From: JBBSUX01 sp038234045
Lineage (GTDB): Bacteria; Pseudomonadota; Gammaproteobacteria; Burkholderiales; Burkholderiaceae_C
Assembly: GCA_038234045.1 (NCBI GenBank)
Contig: JBBSUX010000186.1
Location: 1-7,043, forward strand
Direction of reading: 5' to 3'
Length of the DNA stretch: 7,043 nt
The position numbers and the translations under genes were made by a program. The notes beneath the pieces were generated by a model that saw only the letters and a list, made by a program, of their open reading frames with translations, did no database searches and was not told the origin of the DNA. Positions 1 to 5,545 of this stretch are shown here, piece after piece; position 1 is the stretch's first letter; every line of letters begins with the position of its first letter.

Positions 1-2583
1 GGCGGCTTCCTGGAACGAGGCGATCTTGTCGAAGTTCAGGTACTGATAGACCTGATCGCTGTGGGCGTCCAGAGCGCTGACATCGGTCATGTATTCGGCC
101 TTTGTCGGGATGCGTCCGAGCTTCGCGCAGATGGCTGCCAGTTCGGCAGAACCGAGGTACACGTTGGTGTTGCGGCCGAGCCGATTCGGGAAATTGCGGG
201 TACTGGTGGACATCACCGTTGCACCCTCCCGCACCTGCGCCTGGTTGCCCATGCACAGACTGCAGCCTGGCATTTCAGTGCGGGCGCCCGCAGTTCCGAA
301 CACGCCGTAGTGACCTTCTTCGGTGAGCTGCTGCGCATCCATCTTCGTCGGCGGCGCGACCCAGAGCTTGACGGGGATATCGCGCTTGCCTTCGAGCAGT
401 TTCGATGCCGCCCGGAAATGGCCGATATTCGTCATGCAGGAGCCAATGAACACCTCGTCGATCACAGCACCCGAAACATCCGACAGCGTCTTCACATCAT
501 CAGGGTCGTTCGGGCAGGCAACGATGGGCTCGTGAATATCGGCAAGGTCGATTTCGATGACGGCTGCGTATTGCGCATCGGCGTCGGCCTCCAGCAATTG
601 CGGGTCTTTCAACCAAGCCTCTTGCGCAGCAATCCGGCGCCCCAGCGTGCGGCCGTCGGCATAGCCCTCGGAGATCATCCAGCGCATCAGGGTGATGTTG
701 CTGTGGATGTATTCGATGACAGGTTCCTTGTTCAACTTGACCGTGCAGCCAGCCGCCGAACGCTCAGCCGACGCGTCGGACAATTCGAAAGCCTGTTCGA
801 CCTTTAGATTGGGCAAGCCCTCGATCTCCAGAATGCGACCAGAGAAGATGTTCTGCTTGTTTTTCTTCTCGACCGTGAGCAGGCCAGCCTTGATGGCGTA
901 AAGCGGAATGGCGTTGACGAGGTCCCGCAGGGTGACACCCGGCTGCATCTTTTCGCCCTTGAACCGCACGAGGACCGATTCCGGCATGTCGAGCGGCATC
1001 ACGCCGGTAGCTGCTGCAAAGGCTACAAGCCCGGATCCAGCGGGAAAAGAGATGCCCATCGGGAAGCGCGTATGGCTGTCGCCACCCGTACCTACCGTGT
1101 CGGGCAACAGAAAACGGTTGAGCCAGCTATGGATCACTCCGTCTCCTGGCCGCAGCGAAATACCGCCACGATGGCTGATGAAGTCCGGCAGTTCGTGGTG
1201 CGTCTTGACATCGACCGGCTTGGGATAGGCAGCGGTGTGACAGAACGATTGCATCACCAGATCTGCTGAGAATCCGAGGCAGGCCAGATCCTTCAGTTCG
1301 TCGCGCGTCATGGGGCCGGTGGTGTCCTGCGAACCGACGGATGTCATACGCGGTTCGCAATACGTTCCAGGACGGACACCCTTCTGCTGACCGTCGACTT
1401 CCGGAATCCCGCAAGCACGTCCGACCATCTTCTGCGCCAGCGAATAGCCGAAGCCGGACTCTTCCGGGTCATGCGGCAGCCGGAACAGCGTGGACGCCGG
1501 CAGCCCCAGCGCCTCGCGCGCCTTGGCGGTCAAGCCGCGTCCGATGATGAGGGGGATACGACCGCCGGCACGCACCTCGTCGAACAGGACATCGCTCTTC
1601 AACTGGAACTCGGCAACCACCTTGCCGTCCTTCAGAGCCTTGCCCTCATAGGGCCGCAGCTCGATCACGTCGCCCATGTTCATCTGGCTCACATCGAGCT
1701 CGATCGGCAGCGCGCCCGCGTCCTCCATCGTGTTGTAGAAGATCGGAGCAATCTTGTTTCCGAGGCAGACACCGCCGAAGCGCTTGTTCGGCACGAAAGG
1801 AATGTCTTCTCCGGTGAACCACAGCACCGAATTGGTTGCAGATTTACGGCTGGACCCGGTTCCTACAACGTCGCCCGCATACGCAACAAGATGGCCACGT
1901 GCACGCAGATCCTCGATGAACTTAATCGGCCCACGCTTGCCGTCTTCCTCGGGCGTGATGCCGTCACGCGCATTCTTCAGCAGCGCCAGCGCATGCAGAG
2001 GAATATCGGGCCGACTCCAAGCATCGGGCGCCGGGGATAGATCATCGGTGTTGGTTTCGCCGGTCACCTTGAAGATGGACACGGTCAGGCTTTCAGGTAC
2101 TTGGGGCCGACTCGTAAACCACTCCGCATCGGCCCAACTTTGCAGCACGCCCTTTGCATGGGCGTTGCCGCCGTCCGCCTTTTCCCTGACATCGTGGAAC
2201 TGGTCGAACATGAGCAAGGTCTTCTTCAACGCCTCGGCGGCAGTAGCACCCATGTCGGCGTCATCGAGCAACTCGATCAGCGGCCCGATGTTGTAGCCGC
2301 CCAGCATGGTGCCCAGCAATTCGGTAGCGCGGGTACGGCTGATGAGCGGAGAACTTTCCGTGCCAAGCGCCACAGCGGCCAGATAGCTCGCCTTGACCTT
2401 GGCGGCATCGTCCACGCCTGCGGGAACGCGGTGGGTGATGAGATTGAGCAGCAGATCGCCCTGGCCTGCCGGTGGGCTCTTGAGCAGCTCGATGACATCT
2501 GCCGTCTGGCGCGCTGTCAGCGGCAGCGCCGGGATACCCAGCGCCGCCCGCTCAGCCACATGTTCAACATATTCTTTCAACAC
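1..2583 (-). CDS. acnB: Aconitate hydratase B (bifunctional aconitase 2 / 2-methylisocitrate dehydratase), C-terminus cut by window edge
   Basis: Cytosolic [4Fe-4S] enzyme that isomerises citrate to isocitrate through cis-aconitate; AcnB proteins also hydrate 2-methyl-cis-aconitate. The frame is open for 861 codons from the GTG at 2583 to base 1, against 865 residues in E. coli AcnB, so only a few C-terminal residues and the stop are missing. The protein begins MLKEYVEHVAERAA, the usual AcnB start. AcnB order is visible: N-terminal HEAT-like region (about 1-160), swivel domain with GTGSSRKSATNS near residue 238, then the catalytic domains with CEPRMTSVGSQDTTGPM and DSHTRFP (Asp502 onward). 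The cluster cysteines are Cys716 (GSCMTNIGH), Cys774 and Cys777 (GCSLCMGNQ), spaced as in E. coli. Compared with E. coli there is a short insertion (IPEVDGQQ) before GVRPGTYCEP. GTG is preferred because GGAG lies 7 nt upstream; the nearby ATG at 2588 is in another frame and stops after three codons. It is last of three same-strand genes, but a terminator separates it from the gene before. Confidence 0.97.
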   Translation of the reverse strand, partial: MLKEYVEHVAERAALGIPALPLTARQTADVIELLKSPPAGQGDLLLNLITHRVPAGVDDAAKVKASYLAAVALGTESSPLISRTRATELLGTMLGGYNIGPLIELLDDADMGATAAEALKKTLLMFDQFHDVREKADGGNAHAKGVLQSWADAEWFTSRPQVPESLTVSIFKVTGETNTDDLSPAPDAWSRPDIPLHALALLKNARDGITPEEDGKRGPIKFIEDLRARGHLVAYAGDVVGTGSSRKSATNSVLWFTGEDIPFVPNKRFGGVCLGNKIAPIFYNTMEDAGALPIELDVSQMNMGDVIELRPYEGKALKDGKVVAEFQLKSDVLFDEVRAGGRIPLIIGRGLTAKAREALGLPASTLFRLPHDPEESGFGYSLAQKMVGRACGIPEVDGQQKGVRPGTYCEPRMTSVGSQDTTGPMTRDELKDLACLGFSADLVMQSFCHTAAYPKPVDVKTHHELPDFISHRGGISLRPGDGVIHSWLNRFLLPDTVGTGGDSHTRFPMGISFPAGSGLVAFAAATGVMPLDMPESVLVRFKGEKMQPGVTLRDLVNAIPLYAIKAGLLTVEKKNKQNIFSGRILEIEGLPNLKVEQAFELSDASAERSAAGCTVKLNKEPVIEYIHSNITLMRWMISEGYADGRTLGRRIAAQEAWLKDPQLLEADADAQYAAVIEIDLADIHEPIVACPNDPDDVKTLSDVSGAVIDEVFIGSCMTNIGHFRAASKLLEGKRDIPVKLWVAPPTKMDAQQLTEEGHYGVFGTAGARTEMPGCSLCMGNQAQVREGATVMSTSTRNFPNRLGRNTNVYLGSAELAAICAKLGRIPTKAEYMTDVSALDAHSDQVYQYLNFDKIASFQEAA

Positions 2584-2590
2584 GGCATTT

Positions 2591-2594
2591 CTCC
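2591..2594 (-). promoter_or_regulatory. acnB ribosome binding site (GGAG) fixing a GTG start
   Basis: On the minus strand GGAG lies 7 nt before the GTG at 2583-2581 and only 2 nt before the out-of-frame ATG at 2588-2586. The spacing therefore supports GTG as the acnB start. The site overlaps the 3' arm of a weak A/U-rich inverted repeat (CAAAAA...TTTTTG, 2594-2610). Confidence 0.7.
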
Positions 2595-2623
2595 AAAAAT
2601 TCTTTTTTTGATGGGGTCTGACG

Positions 2624-2657
2624 AAAAAACACCCGCCAGCATCGGTGCGGCGGGCGT
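2624..2657 (-). terminator. Rho-independent terminator between the exported-protein gene and acnB
   Basis: Read on the minus strand, ACGCCCGCC (2657-2649) pairs over 9 bp with GGCGGGTGT (2637-2629), with one G-U pair. An 11-nt loop (GCACCGATGCT) can itself form a short GCA/TGC pairing. The 3' arm runs directly into a T tract (six T at 2629-2624). This is a textbook intrinsic terminator, 46 nt after the stop of the upstream gene and 40 nt before the acnB GTG. It should end or reduce transcripts coming from mdh, so acnB should need its own promoter or regulated read-through. Confidence 0.85.
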
Positions 2658-2676
2658 CATAACGACCATTCGTTTA

Positions 2677-2695
2677 GGCGCGCTCGGAGCGCGCC
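2677..2695. repeat. Perfect 8-bp inverted repeat, stable hairpin just after the upstream stop codon
   Basis: GGCGCGCT (2677-2684), 3-nt loop, AGCGCGCC (2688-2695): a perfect, very GC-rich hairpin starting 8 nt past the stop codon of the exported-protein gene. No T tract follows on either strand, so it is not an intrinsic terminator by itself. It could protect the mRNA 3' end, pause RNA polymerase ahead of the terminator at 2657-2624, or act as a protein site. Confidence 0.6.
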
Positions 2696-2703
2696 GCAGA
2701 TGC

Positions 2704-3285
2704 TCATTCGAGCAGGCTTTTAGGTGGGTTTTTCTTCATCTCTTCAGATGTCGTCACCTGTTGCGAGCTGCGGCATTCATCGGCAACGCGCTCACCGATT
2801 TTTTGGTTCATCAGCATCGACTTGTTGCCCAGCTGAATCCACACGGCACCGGCGCGAGGATCTTCCAGGCGGATAGCACCGGTGCGGCTTTCAACCGGAT
2901 GCATGCGGTAGTGCATCTTCTTCACTTGCACGTCGAAGAAGCCTGGATGCGCTGCGTCGGCCGTGATGAACACGTTTTCTCCAAGCTCGCACTTGATCGG
3001 ACCGACATAAACCTCCTTTGCCACCTCAAGATCACCCGGCGTCAGCGCGATGTCCGAATCCTGCTTGACGGGCGTGACCTCTTCAACGGCCTTGGCAGCC
3101 GACTTCTTCAGCTTGTGCGCAGGCACATGCTTGCGAGCCGAAGTCTTCTTCGCCGGGGCCGATGACTTCTTGGTCACCTGCTTCTTGGCGGGCGCCTTGC
3201 TGGTCGCAGCAGGCGCTTCGGTCTGAGCCCAGGCTGCAACCGGCAAAGCCAGCGAAAGAACCGAGGCCAATAACAAGCTTTTCAT
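2704..3285 (-). CDS. Exported protein with Lys/Ala/Pro-rich tail and possible MliC-like C-terminal domain
   Basis: I do not recognise a named family. The 193-residue protein has a clear Sec signal peptide: MKSLLLASVLSLALP and an AWA site, with cleavage likely after Ala20 and no lipobox. Residues 22-66 are low-complexity Lys/Ala/Pro/Ser with many KK pairs, like a histone H1 tail. Residues about 92-171 form a compact domain bounded by two cysteines, Cys99 and Cys171, plausibly one disulfide in the periplasm. Inside it, Ser133 in VESRTGAIR, then Trp149, Lys155 and Cys171, follow the order of conserved positions in MliC-type lysozyme inhibitors (SxSGAxY, W, K, C). This is a by-eye, remote resemblance. 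The ATG at 3285 is chosen because it starts the signal peptide exactly; a TTG five codons upstream is possible. No good ribosome binding site is visible. It lies 96 nt after the mdh stop, probably co-transcribed with mdh, and is followed by a hairpin and a terminator. Confidence 0.85.
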   Translation of the reverse strand: MKSLLLASVLSLALPVAAWAQTEAPAATSKAPAKKQVTKKSSAPAKKTSARKHVPAHKLKKSAAKAVEEVTPVKQDSDIALTPGDLEVAKEVYVGPIKCELGENVFITADAAHPGFFDVQVKKMHYRMHPVESRTGAIRLEDPRAGAVWIQLGNKSMLMNQKIGERVADECRSSQQVTTSEEMKKNPPKSLLE

Positions 3286-3309
3286 GGTGGAAACAATCAA
3301 TCAAGAAAG

Positions 3310-3326
3310 AAAGGCCCGCAACCTTT
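3310..3326 (-). terminator. Weak terminator-like hairpin in the mdh to exported-protein gap (doubtful)
   Basis: On the minus strand AAAGG (3326-3322), a 7-nt loop and CCTTT (3314-3310) form a 5-bp stem followed by the pyrimidine-rich CTTTCTT. The stem is short and A/T-rich and the T tract is interrupted, so it would at most weaken read-through from mdh into the next gene. Confidence 0.2.
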
Positions 3327-3381
3327 GAGGCGCAGACCGAACGGATACGCCCACCCTGGAGTGGCCGCATCCAGTGAAACC

Positions 3382-4368
3382 TCAGAGCAGATGTTGCACG
3401 CCAGCTTGTTCGTCCTGCAATTCCTTGAGCGTCTTCTCGATCCGCTCCTTGCTGAACGCGTCGATCTCGAGCCCATCAACGATCTTGTATTTCCCGCCTT
3501 CGGTCGTTACCGGGAAGCCGAAAATGATGTCTTTGGGAATCCCGTATTCGCCATTCGAAGGCACACCCATCGTGACCCATTTGCCGTTCGAGCCCAACGC
3601 CCAGTCGCGCATGTGGTCGATGGCTGCATTGGCGGCCGATGCGGCGGAAGAAAGACCGCGCGCTTCGATGATGGCTGCACCACGCTTGCCGACCGTCGGC
3701 AAAAAGGTGTCGGCGTTCCACGCCTGATCATTGATCATGTCTTTAACGCTCTTGCCGTCGATCGTCGCAAAACGGTAATCGGCATACATCGTCGGCGAAT
3801 GATTGCCCCAAACCGTCAGCTTTTCGATATCGCCGACTGCTTTGCCGGTCTTGGCGGCAATCTGGCTTGCAGCGCGGTTGTGATCCAGCCGCAGCATCGC
3901 GGTGAAGTTCTCGCGCGGCAAACCGGATGCGCTCTTCATGGCGATGTAGGCATTGGTGTTGGCCGGATTGCCAACGACGAGTACTTTGACGTCGCGGCTT
4001 GCGACCTGGCCCAAGGCCTTGCCTTGGGCAATGAAGATCTGGCCGTTGATGGAAAGCAGCTCGGCACGCTCCATGCCCGGGCCGCGAGGACGCGATCCGA
4101 CCAGAAGTGCGTAGTCGGCATCCTTGAAAGCCACCATCGGGTCGCCACTGGCAACCACGTCCGCAAGCAAAGGAAATGCGCAATCCTGCAATTCCATGAT
4201 CACGCCCTTGAGCGCCTTCTGGGCCTTCTCGTCCGGGATCTCAAGGAGCTGAAGAATGACCGGCTGATCCTTGCCCAGCATTTCACCGGATGCAATACGG
4301 AAAAGCAGGGCGTAGCCGATCTGGCCTGCGGCGCCGGTGACGGCGACCCGGACGGGTTTCTTACTCAT
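3382..4368 (-). CDS. mdh: Malate dehydrogenase (NAD-dependent, cytosolic-type)
   Basis: Oxidises L-malate to oxaloacetate with NAD+ in the cytoplasm, the last TCA-cycle step. The 328-residue length is typical for the betaproteobacterial enzyme, which resembles eukaryotic cytosolic MDH more than E. coli Mdh. The Rossmann dinucleotide loop is TGAAGQIG at residues 11-18. An acidic residue (Glu43 in LLEIP) ends the second strand, as expected for NAD preference. The mobile substrate loop RPRGPGMER supplies Arg95 and Arg101, GNPAN (133-137) follows, and the catalytic pair is Asp162 (LRLDHNRA, with Arg165 as substrate arginine) and His190 (WGNHSP). All expected catalytic residues are present. The ATG at 4368 has GGAG 7 nt upstream. 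It is the first gene of the leftward group, with a leader of about 110 nt if the promoter proposed at 4485-4515 is right, and it diverges from the GntR regulator. Confidence 0.97.
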   Translation of the reverse strand: MSKKPVRVAVTGAAGQIGYALLFRIASGEMLGKDQPVILQLLEIPDEKAQKALKGVIMELQDCAFPLLADVVASGDPMVAFKDADYALLVGSRPRGPGMERAELLSINGQIFIAQGKALGQVASRDVKVLVVGNPANTNAYIAMKSASGLPRENFTAMLRLDHNRAASQIAAKTGKAVGDIEKLTVWGNHSPTMYADYRFATIDGKSVKDMINDQAWNADTFLPTVGKRGAAIIEARGLSSAASAANAAIDHMRDWALGSNGKWVTMGVPSNGEYGIPKDIIFGFPVTTEGGKYKIVDGLEIDAFSKERIEKTLKELQDEQAGVQHLL

Positions 4369-4429
4369 GGAAATTCTCCAGCAATGAACAATAAAAAGGC
4401 GATGACCAGACCGGCTGATGCGGGCTGGC

Positions 4430-4451
4430 TGTCAGGGCGGGCTTTCTGACA
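4430..4451. repeat. Inverted repeat in the putative mdh 5' leader
   Basis: TGTCAG (4430-4435) and CTGACA (4446-4451) form a perfect 6-bp stem around a 10-nt loop. A second imperfect pairing, CCGGC with GCTGG, lies next to it at about 4411-4429. If mdh starts at the promoter proposed here, both would fold in its untranslated leader. I do not recognise a known riboswitch. Confidence 0.35.
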
Positions 4452-4484
4452 CGCGTTCGGAGTCGCAAATCTGCGATGAGTTCG

Positions 4485-4515
4485 AGTTTAGCGCTGATGG
4501 CAAATCGCGGGTCAA
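4485..4515 (-). promoter_or_regulatory. Candidate mdh promoter
   Basis: On the minus strand, -35 TTGACC (4515-4510, 5 of 6 matches to the sigma-70 consensus) is followed after 19 nt by -10 TAAACT (4490-4485, 4 of 6). The spacing is long and the -10 weak, as is common for regulated promoters. The palindrome at 4527-4538 ends 11 nt upstream of the -35, a position from which a bound regulator could activate or interfere. Predicted by eye only. Confidence 0.4.
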
Positions 4516-4516
4516 T

Positions 4517-4544
4517 TTGTCTTATGTCTTATATAAGATAAAAT
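4517..4544 (+). promoter_or_regulatory. Candidate gntR promoter with the operator in its spacer
   Basis: -35 TTGTCT (4517-4522, 4 of 6), 16-nt spacer, -10 TAAAAT (4539-4544, 5 of 6). The palindrome TCTTATATAAGA occupies 4527-4538, ending exactly at the -10. A bound regulator would block RNA polymerase, so negative autoregulation is the natural reading. The transcript would start near 4551, about 65 nt before the proposed start codon. Confidence 0.5.
4519..4539. promoter_or_regulatory. Probable GntR operator: three contiguous 7-bp half-sites around a 12-bp palindrome
   Basis: GTCTTAT occurs twice in tandem (4519-4525 and 4526-4532) and is followed directly by the inverted copy ATAAGAT (4533-4539, 6 of 7 match). 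The central pair contains the perfect palindrome TCTTATATAAGA (4527-4538). A short AT-rich palindrome in a divergent promoter beside a GntR gene fits the dimeric winged-helix binding mode of this family. Assignment to this particular regulator is by position and not shown directly. Confidence 0.65.
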
Positions 4545-4550
4545 CGATTT
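4541..4550. repeat. Second short palindrome next to the operator
   Basis: AAATCGATTT is a perfect 10-bp palindrome directly downstream of the half-site array, overlapping the end of the predicted gntR -10 and the start-site region. It may be an auxiliary protein site or chance; its sequence differs from the TCTTAT half-sites. Confidence 0.3.
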
Positions 4551-4616
4551 CCTTGGCTTCGGCAATCCGCACGCGCGGGCGTGCCAGCTCTCGTATCCCG
4601 AAATGCTGGCAAAGGA

Positions 4617-5420
4617 ATGCAATTTTGGATCGGTCGCCCAGAAACCCATCGGCCTGTTGTGAAGATCATCGACCACTCCTCTGCGCACCAACCCTCACCG
4701 GCTTTCAGCCCGCTGTATCGTCAAATCAAGGCGCTGATTCTTCAGCGCCTGGAAGCCGGCGACTGGAAGCCGGGCGAAGCGATTCCCAGCGAAATTGAAT
4801 TGGCATCGCAGTTTCGCGTGAGCCAGGGCACGGTGCGCAAGGCGATTGATGAACTGGGCGCCGAGAACCTTGTGATACGCCGCCAGGGAAAAGGCACCTT
4901 CGTAGCCACCCACAGCGAGCAGCAGGTGCAATATCGGTTCCTGCGTCTTGCGCCAGATGTGGGAGATCCGGGAACGGAAGGCCCAGCGCAGCGCAAGGTT
5001 CTCGAATGCAAGCGAATCCGCGCTACGGCCGAGGTGGCCAAAGCGCTTGCCCTGCGCACCGGCGACTCGGTGCTGCAGGCCCGCCGCCTGCTTTCATTCA
5101 CCGGAGTGCCCGCAATCCTGGAGGATCTTTGGTTACCCGGCGCCGCATTCAAAGGCCTGACCGCCGACCGGATGGCGCAATACCCGGGACCGACCTATGC
5201 GTTGTTCGAGCTCGAATTTGGTGTACGTATGGTGCGCGCGGCTGAGAAGCTACGTGCCGTGGCGGCTGATTCCAGGCAAGCAGAAGCGCTCGGCGTACCT
5301 GCTGGCTTTCCATTGCTCAGCGTGGAGCGAATTGCCTACACCTACAGCGATACGCCCATGGAGTTCCGCCAGTGCGTCTATCGCACAGACACGCACCACT
5401 ATCGCAACGAGCTGAACTGA
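4617..5420 (+). CDS. GntR-family transcriptional regulator with UTRA domain (HutC/FarR type), likely TCA-cycle regulator
   Basis: Cytoplasmic DNA-binding protein of 267 residues from the ATG at 4617. The winged helix spans about residues 30-97: FSPLYRQIKALI, the GEAIPSEIELA motif, recognition helix SQGTVRKAIDEL (69-80) and the wing RRQGKGTFVA. A UTRA effector-binding domain follows (about 120-265), with ILEDLWLPG, GPTYALFELEFGVRM and a terminal YRTDTHHYRNELN. UTRA domains bind small metabolites, so a TCA-cycle or related carboxylate is a reasonable guess for the ligand. The start is uncertain: GTG 4581 (279 aa), ATG 4617 and GTG 4659 (253 aa) are in frame, none has a well-spaced ribosome binding site, and family similarity begins only near Phe30. 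It is divergent from mdh and 125 nt upstream of sdhC on the same strand, with no terminator seen between. The operator in its own promoter spacer suggests autorepression. Confidence 0.9.
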   Translation: MQFWIGRPETHRPVVKIIDHSSAHQPSPAFSPLYRQIKALILQRLEAGDWKPGEAIPSEIELASQFRVSQGTVRKAIDELGAENLVIRRQGKGTFVATHSEQQVQYRFLRLAPDVGDPGTEGPAQRKVLECKRIRATAEVAKALALRTGDSVLQARRLLSFTGVPAILEDLWLPGAAFKGLTADRMAQYPGPTYALFELEFGVRMVRAAEKLRAVAADSRQAEALGVPAGFPLLSVERIAYTYSDTPMEFRQCVYRTDTHHYRNELN

Positions 5421-5471
5421 ACGTTCTCAGAACCCACCATGGAATCGAGAAAGCGCGCTCGGCAAGACTTG

Positions 5472-5488
5472 TTGCATTGCAATAGAAT
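5472..5488 (+). promoter_or_regulatory. Candidate sdh promoter -10 with adjacent inverted repeat
   Basis: TAGAAT (5483-5488) matches the -10 consensus at 5 of 6 positions and lies 57 nt before the sdhC ATG. No good -35 sits 16-18 nt upstream. Instead the spacer holds TTGCA-T-TGCAA (5472-5482), an inverted repeat abutting the -10. This suggests a promoter controlled by a regulator. The TCTTATATAAGA box found near mdh is not present here. Prediction by eye. Confidence 0.3.
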
Positions 5489-5545
5489 TTTGTGATCCTG
5501 CACACGTGGGGTTACCAAGCAGTTACATCAGGAACGACATCCAAC

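Noticed and set aside
61..807. Plus-strand open frame (248 codons) opposite the acnB C-terminal region
   Set aside because: Antisense to the conserved cluster-binding part of AcnB, with no recognisable motif.
2101..3165. Long plus-strand open frame (354 codons) opposite acnB and the exported-protein gene
   Set aside because: It lies antisense to two well-supported genes, crosses the terminator region, and its translation shows no family resemblance; a by-product of GC-rich codon use.
3286..3300. TTG start extending the exported protein by five residues
   Set aside because: The internal ATG begins the signal peptide exactly and ATG is the more usual start; neither has a clear ribosome binding site.
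3325..4449. Long plus-strand open frame (374 codons) opposite mdh
   Set aside because: Entirely antisense to mdh, which has all catalytic motifs; composition is Arg/His-rich as expected for a shadow frame.
5423..5433. GTTCT-C-AGAAC inverted repeat just after gntR
   Set aside because: A one-base loop cannot form a hairpin and no T tract follows, so it is not a terminator; a protein site is possible but unsupported.
5492..5545. Upstream GTG start extending sdhC by 18 residues
   Set aside because: The extra residues do not resemble SdhC N-termini, and the GTG lies immediately downstream of the predicted -10, where transcription would only just begin.
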